Source: Procambarus clarkii (lineage: Eukaryota > Arthropoda > Malacostraca > Decapoda > Cambaridae). From it: 64,000 nucleotides of DNA. The notes beneath the pieces were generated by a model. The model saw only the letters and a list, made by a program, of their open reading frames with translations. It searched no databases and was not told the DNA's origin. Both the position numbers and the translations under genes were made by a program. Position 1 is the stretch's first letter, and the number at the start of each line of letters is the position of its first letter. This document shows positions 21,897 through 32,819 of this stretch, one piece after another. The stretch is from contig NC_091188.1 of assembly GCF_040958095.1 (NCBI RefSeq), positions 2,000,962 to 2,064,961 on the forward strand. Direction: 5' to 3'.

Positions 21897-22015
21897 ATGT
21901 TTATTCAGGTAAAGTACATACATACAAGAGATTTTACAAAAATTGATAGATTAATAGATAGATGTAGTACATACAATGCCTAAAGCCACTATTACGCAAA
22001 GCGTTTCGGGCAGGT
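21836..22015 (-). mobile_element. Truncated LINE 3' end with AAAT-type tail
   Basis: Minus: GCCCGAAACGCTTTGCGTAA, TAGTGGCTTTAGGCATTGTA and TACCTGAATAAACATTTATT, then (TTTA)n. A near copy lies at 58900-59030 (-). A related GCTTTACAA type is at 45724 (-), 47230 (+) and 57200 (+). Confidence 0.85.
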
Positions 22016-22136
22016 AAATATGGGCATATGTGGACAAAGAAACACTATATAATAGTCCCGGAAGATGAGGTATGAAAACACCTGGAGAAACGAAATGTGA
22101 CAATAGTAATAGGGGCCAGATTATATATCAGTCTGG

Positions 22137-22371
22137 TATATATTATATACCTTGTGGGTTACCTGGTATATATTATATACCTTGTGGGTTACCTGGTATA
22201 TATTATATACCTTGTGGGTTACCTGGTATATATTATATACCTTGTGGGTTACCTGGTATATATTATATACCTTGTGGGTTACCTGGTATATATTATATAC
22301 CTTGTGGGTTACCTGGTATATATTATATACCTTGTGGGTTACCTGGTATATATTATATACCTTGTGGTTAC
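22137..22371. repeat. 30-bp minisatellite, about 8 copies, joined to a LINE tail
   Basis: The unit GGTATATATTATATACC plus TTGTGGGTTACCT is itself palindromic in its first 17 bases. On minus, the adjoining LINE end reads AATAACCGCAAGGTAACCAC before entering the repeat, so the array continues the LINE's ACCxCAAGGTA tail motif. Confidence 0.95.
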
Positions 22372-22742
22372 CTTGCGGTTATTTTGGGGGTCAAGGTCTT
22401 CCCCCCCCCCCTCCCCGCGGCACGGTCTCTGACCAGGCCTCCTGGTTGGTGGACTGGTCAATCAGGATGTTGGACCCGGCTGCTTGCAGCCTGACGTGTG
22501 CATCACAGCCTGGTTGATCAGGTATCCTTTGGAGGCGTTTGTCAAGTTCTCTCTTGAACACTGTGAGGGGTCGGCCAGTTATGTCCCTTATGTGTAGTGG
22601 AAACGTGTTGAACAGTCTCGGGCCTCTGAGGTTGATAGAGTTATCTCTCTCAGAGTACCTGTTGCACCTCTGATTTTCAACGGGGGTATTCTGCACATCC
22701 TATTATGCCTTCTGGTCTCATGTGATGTTATTTCTGCGTCCA
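22372..22742 (-). pseudogene. LINE 3' relic: RT C-terminus and 3' tail
   Basis: Minus-strand peptide includes GPRLFNTFPLHIRDITG and VFKRELDKRLQRIPDQPG, the classic C-terminus of CR1/Jockey-like polymerases (RLFNSLP, IR-L-G, FKR-LD, IPD-P). It continues into a GAGGCCTGGTCAGAGACCG 3' end that resembles the family A SINE tail (GAGGCCTGGTCGAGGACCG). The first part is one open frame of about 100 codons; the N-terminal remainder is missing. Confidence 0.85.
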
Positions 22743-22769
22743 GGTTAGGGACCAGCCCCTGGGTGTTGA

Positions 22770-22990
22770 AAAAGACTGCAGACGTACTTTGTCACCGCTA
22801 AGATTATAAATAAAATGCTAAATACAGGAGATCTCCCAGAATGTTGGTGGAAGCCAAACGTGGTCCCAATATTCAAAGAAGGTAACAGACAAGAGATAAA
22901 TTACAGATCAGTGTCACAGATATTGTGTGCACAGTGCTAGAGAAAAAGAGTCAGAATGAGACTAACTGAAGACCTGAGGGGATCAACTTT
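22770..22990 (+). pseudogene. LINE RT relic (motifs 0-2), opposite strand to neighbour
   Basis: Plus strand: NTGDLPECWWKPNVVPIFKE, VVPIFKEGNRQEINYRSVSQ, then RVRMRLTEDLRG. These fit P-x-x-WK-x-A-x-V-x-PI-x-KKG, NYRPVSLTS and E-x-I-x-x-x-L. Frameshifts are present. It sits back-to-back with the minus-strand LINE end at 22372-22742. Confidence 0.75.
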
Positions 22991-23009
22991 GTAACGAGAG
23001 TGAAACATG

Positions 23010-23120
23010 AATTTAGAATGCGAGTATGTGGGGGGGGGGGGGTGATGGCGGTGGGGGAGGGGGTGGTTGTGGTGTTGGGGGTGTGGTTTTGGGGGTGTGG
23101 TGTTGGGGGTGTGGGGGGTA
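23010..23120. repeat. G/GT-rich low complexity
   Basis: GGTGTTGGGGGTGTGG-like irregular repeats with a 13-base G run. Confidence 0.8.
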
Positions 23121-23249
23121 CGCGGTGGAGGCGCCTGTCCTTAAGATTGGCACTTGAGTGCACGTTAAAATCTCCATTTCGTAAGGGGCGGGGCAAGACA
23201 TTGTTCACACTCCCTTTGGTCACCAAACACGCCTTCTCATGCTCACATA

Positions 23250-23729
<480 letters not shown>

Positions 23730-24378
23730 GGACCCACGGCCCTATCCTCCACCTGCGCCGCTCCCCCCGCCCAGTCTTTAATCCTCCCCCACCCACACAC
23801 ACCCACACCCTTACAACCCCCCTTCTCCCCCACCCCTACAACCCTTCCCTCCCCTCCTCCTACCTTCCACAACCCTCTACCCTTCACTCTACCGACCCGC
23901 TGTCTGCCTCTCTCACGAACAAACAAAATATTTATCGCGCCCTGTACCCACACTGACATTTCCAATTTCCAGACGCACATTATCCAATTTTCTGAACAAA
24001 GACAGCAAATACTTAAGTCACATTTGTCTGTCGTGTACAACTGTCGGGTGGAAAGGTTCAGCGCTGACCGCATTCTGCGGGAAATGATGGTACGGGGGAG
24101 AGAAAATAACATAGAGTCTAGAGCGAAGGGTCACGGAGGTTCATCTTGGCGGATTAAGAGCTTATGGTGGTGTTTGAGCGTGTTAGTGTCTGGCGCTCAA
24201 TCAGGATTATCGCGTTTTATGGCTGAGTTACACGAACGGACTTGTTTTGTGGTAAGACAATCAACTCGTCTATAGTGTTGGTCCGTACGTAACATGCTTT
24301 TTGTTATTCCACATTTTCTGGCATAATAAAACGCAAAACTCTTTGAAATGCTGGTAGATAATATATTATACATTATAC

Positions 24379-24379
<1 letters not shown>
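23730..24379. other. Unassigned sequence, C-rich at the 5' side
   Basis: CCCACCC-type low complexity to about 23880, then ordinary sequence. No gene recognised. Confidence 0.4.
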
Positions 24380-24457
<78 letters not shown>

Positions 24458-24477
24458 ATGTGGGGGGGGGGGGGGGT
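24380..24477. repeat. (AT)n microsatellite followed by poly-G
   Basis: AT tract to 24452, then TAATATAATGT and a run of about 16 G. Confidence 0.98.
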
Positions 24478-24577
24478 ACCACCTTTGGCTGAAAGAAGGA
24501 TAAAAGCCTTTTGCTTTATTTGATATCTTAAAGGTTACAAGTTATATCATGGTGCATACCATGAAAGGTGGAATATT

Positions 24578-24910
24578 GTGGACCTCTCGGAGCTCCTCAC
24601 TTTCCGGACAGGAACCGAAGACACAGCAGCAGGTGTGTCCTCTCTGGATCGCCAGAGAGTCTGGAGGTCTAGTAGTGACACTGAGACTAGAATCCAACTC
24701 TTTGTGAGAAAGCTCAAGACACTCCTACCCCGGGGCCAAGTGTCTCAGATGCTATTGGACCAAAGGTGTAGTGACCTTCCAGTTGCCTGTGCTTTTTATA
24801 TTTTACAGCTTCCGTGTGGTGGTAAAGCCCAGGATCGCCCGGGTTTTAGGCCATTACAGTGCGGGGTTCTCTCTCTGCTGGGCACTCAGCTGAGGCAAGG
24901 CTCCTCTTGA
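24578..24910 (+). CDS. Unrecognised 110-codon open frame (doubtful)
   Basis: Begins MDLSELLTFRTGTEDTAAGV and is non-repetitive. The start has AATATTGTGGACC before it, a fair context. There is a basic, Leu-rich middle (FVRKLKTLLPRG), no signal peptide, membrane segment or known motif. A frame of this length is expected now and then by chance in 64 kb. Listed only so it can be tested. Confidence 0.12.
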   Translation: MDLSELLTFRTGTEDTAAGVSSLDRQRVWRSSSDTETRIQLFVRKLKTLLPRGQVSQMLLDQRCSDLPVACAFYILQLPCGGKAQDRPGFRPLQCGVLSLLGTQLRQGSS

Positions 24911-25254
24911 TGATGTCATTAATTTGTGTGTGTTTTGCATGACATTCCTTGAAGCTTTCAAAGTCAAAGTGCAGCCTATGCAGTCTATTTGGGTCAGCTA
25001 CCACCCTGTTGCAAATACACTTGCATCCCTTGCATCTAATGTGAATTGGGGTACTAAGGCGGAGGGTCACTGCAATATGGAGGATCTATGGATCTAGACG
25101 TGTGTCCGTTGCAGACAAAGGTGTTGTTAAAAGAAAGTCCCCTGCATGGGAAGCATCCACCGCTCTAAGACGAGATTTCTCCTGCTGTGATGTTGCAGCA
25201 TGGAGCATGGCATATATATGTAGACGAGGAGTCACAATAACGTGGCTGAAATAT

Positions 25255-25337
25255 GTTGACCAAACCACACACGTCCTGGTCCAGGACGGACCGAAACGTC
25301 GTCGTCCCTTCACTTTCTAGTGTGTGGTTTGGTCAAC
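25255..25337. mobile_element. Foldback element, deletion derivative
   Basis: GTTGACCAAACCACACA (25255-25271) faces TGTGTGGTTTGGTCAAC (25321-25337). The inner CCGAAACGTCGTCGTC and CTTTCTAGTGTGTGG match the right arm of the copy at 10700-10855; most of the left arm is gone. Confidence 0.85.
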
Positions 25338-25482
25338 GTGGCATATATTTATTTTTTAGGCAGGTGGGAAAGATTTTGTAATGCCTATCGATGCTGCGTG
25401 GTGGAGATGAGAGATATGCTATTGTGACAGTCGGACGCATGGCAGCACCTGTCACTCTCATGCTGGAAGACTGTCTCGGTCT

Positions 25483-25750
25483 CCTGTCTAGCACTCAGGG
25501 CCTCCAGTCTTCTGATCACACCCTGCAGCTTCCACTGGTCAGTTATGATCCTGTCTAGCACTCAGGGCCTCCAGTCTTCTGATCGCACCCTGCAGCTTCC
25601 ACTGGTCAGTTATGATCCTGTCTAGCACTCAGGGCCTCCAGTCTTCTGATCGCACCCTGCAGCTTCCACTGGTCAGTTATGATCCTGTCTAGCACTCAGG
25701 GCCTCCAGTCTTCTGATCACACCCTGCAGCTTCCACTGGTCAGTTATGAG
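25483..25750. repeat. 67-bp tandem repeat, 4 copies
   Basis: Copies start at 25483, 25550, 25617 and 25684 with CCTGTCTAGCACTCAGGGCC. The only visible difference is GATCACACC (outer copies) against GATCGCACC (inner copies). Confidence 0.97.
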
Positions 25751-26520
25751 AGGCCTCACTGACCAGTTATGAGAGACGCTGCTGGTCAGTTTTGGAACCA
25801 ACACTGTTTCCTCGTCAGTTGTAGAACTGGCTTCTCTATCTGCTGATCAGGTGTGTGAGCTCTCACCGTCACTTGACCAGTTGTGGGAGCCTTTGTTTTC
25901 TGTTGGCCAGTTGGTAAAGTAAATTGCTAATGAAGGTCCTGTTGAAATGTATCTTAGGAGTTCATTCTCACACTGTCTTGCTGGCTGGTCTGTTGATGGC
26001 CACACTTAAAGTCAAATTTCACAAATTAATGAACTCCTTTTTCTCAAGGAAATCGCTGATTAATCAGACTTAGGAATGAGTGATGTATGTACCGATGTGA
26101 CAGGTGTGTGTCAGGTGTGTATAGGATGGAACCAAACAACAACAACAGTAGGGAGAGCAGAGACAGCCTCAGCTGGACATCTGGTATTAAAGAATTACTG
26201 TCACAAGGAGATGGCTTTTCGAGAAGCAATTTAAATCCTCCCAAAATGGTATCCCCTCCTGTTCCACGACCTGTGTGGGGTGTGATCCAGACTCACCTCT
26301 CAAGCGTCTCACAACGCAGAGCTCATTTGAATATCTTTCAGATATAGGTTATGTACAGGTCTTTTGAAATGTTGCGATGTATTTATATATTTGTCATTAC
26401 TGTGTCTCACAGAGTAGTAACGGTGTGTTCCGGGTCACATGTGACAGGTATATGTATAAATGACTATATATTTGAGAATACAAATTAACCAATTAATCTC
26501 CTTTGCTTCTGCTTTAATCT
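25751..26520. other. Unassigned sequence
   Basis: The first 170 bases contain decayed GACCAGTTATGAG / GGTCAGTT motifs left over from the 67-bp repeat. No gene recognised. Confidence 0.4.
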
Positions 26521-26930
26521 TTTTCTCTCTCTCTCTCTCTCGTCTATCTACCTTATCTCCTTCACCTATTCCTTTTCTCTTTCTGATTTCTCACCTTCCT
26601 TCTTCTCCTCCTTCTTCCCTTTCCTCTGTCTCCACTTGTTTGTCTGCATCTTTCTCCTCTTCCCTTCTCCCACTTTCCGGTATTTTTCCTCTTCTTCCTT
26701 CTTCCCTTACCTCTTCCTCCTCCCCCCTCCATTCTTCCTCCTCCCCCCCTCCACCCACCCCAACAGTCACCCTCATAGGCTGGTCCTCTGAATGAATTAC
26801 TGAAACGACGGGAGTGATTGTGCCCCCCGCCGTGCCCTCTTCCCTCTCGCTGCCCCCCTCCTTCACCACCCCCCCCTTCCTCACCCCCCTCTCCACCGCT
26901 CCCCCCCCCCCCCCCCCGCTCTCCAACACA
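26521..26930. repeat. Pyrimidine-rich block ending in C-runs
   Basis: CT, TTCTTCCTC and CCCCCCTCC low complexity, interrupted by about 50 unique bases at 26775-26825. The mirror G-rich stretch is at 26980-27070. Confidence 0.85.
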
Positions 26931-26979
26931 CACACAATCTCTCATTTACTTTTGATTGATTTGTTAATTTTGTTTCATG

Positions 26980-27070
26980 TATTGGGGAGATAGAGAGTGG
27001 GAAGGGGGAGGGGGGGGGGACTTGCCCCCGTTAATGAGGGGAGGGGGTGATTGCTGGAGGGGGGGAAGGA
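26980..27070. repeat. G-rich stretch
   Basis: GGGGGAGGGGGGGGG and similar runs. Confidence 0.8.
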
Positions 27071-27552
27071 GGGGATGGACTAGTGCCCAGGATAGGTTAC
27101 CCTATCCTAGGGCGACCCGGTGTGGCCCACGTCTGCATACCATTGGGCATGATAGGCACATGATGGGGGGGTAGATTGAGGTTGCTAAATCTAATGGCAG
27201 TTGAGGAATTGAGCAATAGAGGGATCATAATCCTGACATACGAAATACTAAAGAGTACTGAAGATATCGTAGCGAGAAAGGAGTAACGATGTTTGACTCA
27301 AAAAAAAAGTCATGTGTTGATAGTCCAAGTTACATTCATCTAGTCTTTATAAAAAAAAAGGGACACAGAAAGAAACAATAAGATATCTGAAGTCATTGCA
27401 ATTGATAACTGGTGGTTGAAAAAGGCTGGCCCAGGAGCTGATACTCGACCGTGGTCTTCAAACTCAGGTGAGTAAGAACTGTCGTATCTTCTTGGATGGT
27501 TCGTTCCCATTCATCACATCCCGGTTCGTATCCTGTCCTCGAATCCGTCATC
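27071..27552. other. Unassigned sequence
   Basis: Two A-runs (27300, 27350). Nothing else identified. Confidence 0.35.
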
Positions 27553-27559
27553 AATGATG

Positions 27560-27943
27560 CAGCCCGTCCTCCAAACAAAGATCCAAAAGTGATTCCATGC
27601 ACCCGCCAAACCCCCTGTTTATGAATGAAAAGCGGTTTACACACGACTCACAACTGCTGACGTTCGAACATATCCGGAACAAGTGCTTCACTGACGAATT
27701 TTGTTCGAACCACAACGCTATAAATGCTTCACCCACGTACTACAAACACAAATAATCGCCAACAGAACCTAAACACCTAACCTAACCTAACCTATGACTA
27801 TATATACACAATATGCTAATATATTATAATATTAATTTATACTTGAGAAAATTCCCGTTTTGAATGAACAGCATGTTAAAATTTATGAATGCGTCTGTAG
27901 GGTCGACCGCTGAATGTAATGGACTTGAGTCGAGGACGGGTTG
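27560..27943 (-). mobile_element. MITE-like element, family M2, copy 1, with 7-bp target duplication
   Basis: Ends are imperfect inverted repeats CAGCCCGTCCTC / GAGGACGGGTTG. Flanks AATGATG at 27553-27559 and 27944-27950 are identical, a 7-bp target-site duplication. Internally it holds three CCTAA units (arthropod telomere-like) near 27776-27795. The plus copy at 33352-33730 is clearly the same sequence with scattered substitutions. No ORF. Confidence 0.85.
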
Positions 27944-27991
27944 AATGATGTATAGTCATACAGGCATTGAACCTTTACCCCGGGATTGTCA

Positions 27992-28241
27992 GGTTATCTT
28001 GAGGTTATCTTGAGATGATTTCGGGGCTTTAGTGTCCCCGCGGCCCGGTCCTCAACCAGGCCTCCACCCCCAGGAAGCAGCCCGTGACAACTGAATAACA
28101 CCCAGGTACCTATTTTACTGCTAGGTAACAGGGGCATAGGGTGAAAGAAACTTTGCCCATTGTTTCTCGCCGGCGCCCGGGATCGAACCCGGGACCACAG
28201 GATCACAAGTCCAGCGTGCTGTCCGCTCGGCCGACCGGCTC
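27992..28241 (-). mobile_element. tRNA-headed SINE, family A, near full length
   Basis: Minus: complete head GAGCCGGTCGGCCGAGCGG, anticodon-loop CTTGTGA, B box GGTTCGATCCC in a perfect CCCGGG-type T arm, body, tail, and two TCAAGATAACC repeats at the 3' end. Confidence 0.95.
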
Positions 28242-28339
28242 CGACCGTCAGAAGGGCTTCACTACCATACCCGTTCATAGACGTGTATATCAGGTGCAAG
28301 CTCATACTAGTATGACTGAGATGGTTTCAATATGACACA

Positions 28340-28420
28340 AAAATACACAGAGAGAGTCAGAGTGACTCAGAGAGTGTCACTCACTCAGAGAGTGAGTCAG
28401 AGTGAGAGTGAGATGACTCG
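28340..28420. repeat. GAGAGTCAGAGTGA-type low complexity
   Basis: Irregular AGAGTGAGTCAG motifs in both orientations. Confidence 0.7.
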
Positions 28421-28899
28421 CTGAAAACAGAGACTCATCCTGTGAGATGTTACAATAAAAATCGGTCCCTTAAAATTAATTTCTTCGTATCTTATTGTTC
28501 TTAATATGCGCTAATGACCCAACTAATTGGCAGGCTCAACGATGCGCTTTGGCCTGCTCTGGGGAACGACGCCCGCCACTGCCCCCCGAATGAGAAGGCA
28601 GGAGGCAAACCGGGAGTCCCCCTAATATTTGACAAACAATTCAGAAGGGCTCATAAGAAAGGCAGCGGTTTCCAACGATTGCAAAATATTAGACGATCTC
28701 AACAAATTGTCGAAATTAGCAGACAAAGCGTCGTTTAAATTAAATCAGATTCTGTGTAAGGTAATAAGAAAGCATAAGAGTGGAGAAAGCCTAGAAAATC
28801 TAAACAGACAGAAAAACCATTAGGCTTTCTAAACATAAAGTACCCAGGGGCGGAGAGCAATCAGAGTCCAACACTAATAGTGAGCATTAACAATATTTC
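28421..28899. other. Unassigned sequence
   Basis: A 74-codon plus frame (28514-28738) with a basic RRAHKKGSGFQR segment is not recognised. The region abuts a LINE relic and may be part of it. Confidence 0.3.
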
Positions 28900-29110
28900 G
28901 AGAATATGCCAACGTGGTAACGATGACTTTTAGTCCCCTTAAATAATATGGTTATGAATAACGTCCGTGAGACCAGCTCTAAAGCATGCAGCTCCTGCAT
29001 GGAAACCACACCTTGAAAAGTGTAAGAGAAAACTTGAAAAGTTGGAAAGTTTTGACACGAAGAAAGTTCCAAAACTAAGATTGCTAAAGAAGCCAGACTA
29101 AATAGAACTT
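28900..29110 (+). pseudogene. LINE RT relic, thumb region
   Basis: VRPALKHAAPAWKPHLEKCK followed by KLEKLES on plus matches the VRP-x-LEYA-x-PAW-x-PHL...KLEKVQ block of non-LTR RTs. It is a fragment of about 60 codons, followed by stops. Confidence 0.75.
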
Positions 29111-29191
29111 AAAATGGCATTATTTGGAAAATGAGAACATGAAAATTACATGACTTTACGATGACAAATAATAGTTCAAACGACAGAAATA

Positions 29192-29332
29192 GAGAGACAA
29201 CAAGAGGAAACAGAACGAGAGACAACAGGAGGAAACAGAACCAGAAACAACAGTAGGAAGCAGAACGAGAGACAACAAGAGGAAACAGAACGAGAGACAA
29301 CAGGAGGAAACAGAACCAGAAACAACAGAAGA
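29192..29332. repeat. 25-bp minisatellite with a 75-bp higher-order unit
   Basis: Units GAGAGACAACAAGAGGAAAC plus AGAAC. Three variants (AAGAGG, AGGAGG, CAGAAAC...GTAGG) recur in the same order, so two 75-bp blocks are visible. Confidence 0.9.
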
Positions 29333-30111
29333 ACCAAGAAAAACAGTCGAGACTCTGAACTGAGAGAAACAAGGCCCTAAAGACACAACTGGAAGCTGGA
29401 AACTGAAGAAAGAAAAGAGTGGAAGTATTAAAAGGAAATCCTCGAACCCTATACGGAGGTAAACCAGTGGAATATACCGAGAGAGAAGAAGCCATGGAAG
29501 CCACCTCTCATCCACAAGTTCAGTACCAGATTCGAACGTCAACAAAATGTACTTGTAACGCCACAGGTACAAGGCAAGTGGGCTGTGGCGGAAAGACCCA
29601 AAGACCTTAGCAGTGACCTGTAGTCACTGTTAGGTGAGCAGTAGCTCCACCACCACAACAACCACAATCACAACCACAATCACAACCACAATCACCAGTC
29701 TTCCACTACCACCATCAGCCCTCGTCCTCTCCACAAGTGATCAAACTGTCGGCTGACACGGACATACCACTAAGAGGAAGACCCCATCTCTAATTGAAAT
29801 GATAAGATAAGGAAGAATCTACCTATTTGCACCTGCCGTTCCCAAGCGATGTAGTCCGCCCGATAAGGAGACGTACCCGCCTTTAATAGTGATTTTATGG
29901 TAATGGGGTGATTAGAGGGGGTCACTCGGATCACCCATACTATGGAATGATAACATCCAGTCACTCTTTAATCCTCTCGTCCCTGACCACACGTTTTGAG
30001 AAGGAAAAGGGATAATAGGTGGAAGAAGATCAACCAATGGGAGGGGGAGAGAGTGGGAAGGGAAAGGAGGGAAGGTAGATGGAGAGGGGGGGGATCAGGA
30101 GGGAAGGGAGG
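29333..30111. other. Unassigned sequence with small ACC/ATC and G-rich patches
   Basis: ACAACCACAATC repeats at 29655-29695; G/A-rich at 30035-30118. No gene recognised. Confidence 0.4.
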
Positions 30112-30292
30112 GAATTATCAGGGGAAAGCGCCAAGCCATTACGACTATATAGCACTTGGAAGGGGTCAGGGATAAGGATTTGGGATGGGACGGAGGGAAA
30201 GGAATGGTGCCTGACTACTTGGATGGTCGGGGATTGAACGCCGACCTGCATGAAGGGAGACCGTTGCTCTACCGTCCACTCCAGGGGAATGA
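30112..30292 (-). mobile_element. tRNA-headed SINE, family C
   Basis: Minus: GTGGACGGTAGAGCAACGGT head, B box CGTTCAATCCC, TCCCATCCCAAATCCTTATC, then TATAGTCGTAATGGCTTGGC and CGCTTTCCCCTGATAATTCC. It directly adjoins the 23-bp minisatellite. Confidence 0.85.
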
Positions 30293-30298
30293 GGAGCA

Positions 30299-32152
30299 AT
30301 GGAACACCATCCAGGTGTCTGCTGGAACACCATCCCGATGTCTGCAGGAACACCATCCAGGTGTCTGCTGGAACACCATCCAGATGTCTGTAGGAACAGT
30401 ATCCAGGTGTCTGCTGGAACGTCATCCAGGTTTCTGCTGGAACACCATCCAGGTATCTGTTGGAACACCATCCAGGTGTCTGCTGGAACATCATCCAGGT
30501 GTCTGCTGGAACACCATCCAGATGTCTGTAGGAACACTATCCAGGTGTCTGCTGGAACATCATCCAGGTGTCTGCTGGAACATCATCCAGGTGTCTGCTG
30601 GAACATCATCCAGGTGTCTGCTGGAACATCATCCAGGTGTCTGCTGGAACACCATCCAGATGTCTGTAGGAACACTATCCAGGTGTCTGCTGGAACATCA
30701 TCCAGGTGTCTGCTGGAACATCATCCAGGTGTCTGCTGGAACATCATCCAGGTGTCTGCTGGAACATCATCCAGGTGTCTGCTGGAACACCATCCAGATG
30801 TCTGTAGGAACACTATCCAGGTGTCTGCTGGAACATCATCCAGGTGTCTGCTGGAACATCATCCAGGTGTCTGCTGGAACATCATCCAGGTGTCTGCTGG
30901 AACACCATCCAGGTGTCTGCTGGAACACTGTACAGGTGTCTGCTGGAACACCAGCCAGGTGTCTGCTGGAACACCATCCAGGTGTCTGTTGGAACACTGT
31001 ACAGGTGTCTGCTGGAACACCATCCAGGTGTCTGCTGGAACACCATCCAGGTGTCTACTGGAACACCATCCAGGTGTCTGCTGGAACACCATCCAGGTGT
31101 CTGCAGGAACACCATCCAGGTGTCTGCTGGAACACCATCCAGGTGTCTGCTGGAACACCATCCAGGTGTCTGCTGGAACACTGTACAGGTGTCTGCTGGA
31201 ACACCAGCCAGGTGTCTGCTGGAACACTGTACAGGTGTCTGCTGGAACACCATCCAGGTGTCTGCTGGAACACCATCCAGGTGTCTGCTGGAACACTGTA
31301 CAGGTGTCTGCTGGAACACCAGCCAGGTGTCTGCTGGAACACTGTACAGGTGTCGGCTGGAACACCATCCAGGTGTCTGCTGGAACACCATCCAGGTGTC
31401 TGCTGGAACACTGTACAGGTGTCTGCTGGAACACCAGCCAGGTGTCTGCTGGAACACCATCCAGGTGTCTGCTGGAACATCATCCAGGTGTCTGCTGGAA
31501 CACCATCCAGGTGTCTGCTGGAACACTGTACAGGTGTCTGCTGGAACACCAGCCAGGTGTCTGCTGGAACACCATCCAGGTGTCTGTTGGAACACTGTAC
31601 AGGTGTCTGCTGGAACACCATCCAGGTGTCTGCTGGAACACCATCCAGGTGTCTACTGGAACACCATCCAGGTGTCTGCTGGAACACCATCCAGGTGTCT
31701 GCAGGAACACCATCCAGGTGTCTGCTGGAACACCATCCAGGTGTCTGCTGGAACACCATCCAGGTGTCTGCTGGAACACTGTACAGGTGTCTGCTGGAAC
31801 ACCAGCCAGGTGTCTGCTGGAACACCAGCCAGGTGTCTGCTGGAACACTGTACAGGTGTCTGCTGGAACACCATCCAGGTGTCTGCTGGAACACCATCCA
31901 GGTGTCTGCTGGAACACTGTACAGGTGTCTGCTGGAACACCAGCCAGGTGTCTGCTGGAACACTGTACAGGTGTCGGCTGGAACACCATCCAGGTGTCTG
32001 CTGGAACACCATCCAGGTGTCTGCTGGAACACTGTACAGGTGTCTGCTGGAACACCAGCCAGGTGTCTGCTGGAACACCATCCAGGTGTCTGCTGGAACA
32101 TCATCCAGGTGTCTGCTGGAACACCATCCAGGTGTCTGCTGGAACACCATCA
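30299..32152. repeat. 23-bp minisatellite, about 80 copies, with higher-order structure
   Basis: Unit CTGGAACACCATCCAGGTGTCTG is 23 bp, so three copies (69 bp) restore frame and all six frames can stay open for hundreds of codons; readings up to 678 residues are therefore meaningless. Variants (ACATCATCC, ACTGTACAGG, ACCAGCCAGG) mark higher-order units: a 138-bp (6-copy) period at 30383, 30521, 30659 and 30797, and a roughly 600-bp block duplicated from about 30.9-31.5 to 31.5-32.1 kb. Confidence 0.98.
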
Positions 32153-32253
32153 GTGCTCAATGGTATATGTCCAATGCTTACGTTACATTTGATGAATTTG
32201 AAAGCGCATTTGATGCGCTTTAATTCGTAGTCATTCTCATAATCAACCATTTT

Positions 32254-32499
32254 GGCCTCGTAGCCTGGTGGATAGCGCGCAGGACTCGTAATTCTGTGGC
32301 GCGGGTTCGATTCCCGCACGAGGCCGAAACAAATGGGCAAAATTTCTTTCACCCTGAATGCCCCTGTTACCTAGCAGTAAAATAGGTACCTGGGAGTTAG
32401 TCAGCTGTCACGGGCTGCTTCCTGGGGGTGGAGGTCTGGTCGAGGACCGGGCCGCGGGGACACTAAAAGCCCCGAAATCATCTCAAGATAACCTCAAGA
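32254..32499 (+). mobile_element. SINE with family A body but a different, intact tRNA-like head
   Basis: 32254-32325 folds as a 72-base tRNA-like cloverleaf: acceptor GGCCTCG/CGAGGCC, anticodon arm CAGGA-CTCGTAA-TTCTG with anticodon CGT (Thr-type), and T arm GCGGG-TTCGATT-CCCGC. The D stem has a mismatch and one extra base precedes the 3' acceptor strand. After GAAACAAATGGGCAAAATTT it continues exactly as family A. Acting as a true tRNA gene is unlikely given the attached body. Confidence 0.92.
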
Positions 32500-32614
32500 A
32501 AATAGTCAAGTTGTGTTAAGGTTTGAGGTGTAAATGGAGTGTAGTTATAGAGATCAATTAAGACTATGTGATAGGCCGAGTTCCCGGAGAGAACGAGGGG
32601 ATAGAAGCCAGGTT

Positions 32615-32685
32615 TTGTAGTTTCAGATTTAGCTACTCAGAACGAAGTGTCCATGTAGCACGGGCTATGGTGAGCCCGGGTGTGC
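32615..32685 (+). mobile_element. Short two-hairpin interspersed repeat (copy 4, diverged)
   Basis: TTTAGCTACTCAGAACGAAG, then GTAGCACGGGCTATGGTGAG and CCCG. The first hairpin is decayed, the second intact. Confidence 0.7.
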
Positions 32686-32819
32686 GCCACCACTATATAT
32701 ATCATGGTCAGCTCGGCACCATACCGCACTCGTCCAGCCTTAACCGGCCACATTCCTCCTGACACCTCAAATTCTTACTATCATCACCCAATTCATTATC
32801 AAACGCAAGGTAAAGGTCG

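Noticed and set aside
25483-25750. CRISPR-like array
   Set aside because: The whole 67-bp unit is repeated without unique spacers, and the context is eukaryotic. The same applies to the other arrays.
30156-32230. Open frames of up to 678 codons on both strands
   Set aside because: They are readings of a 23-bp tandem repeat. Three units restore frame, so every frame is open. There is no start context, domain or amino-acid logic.
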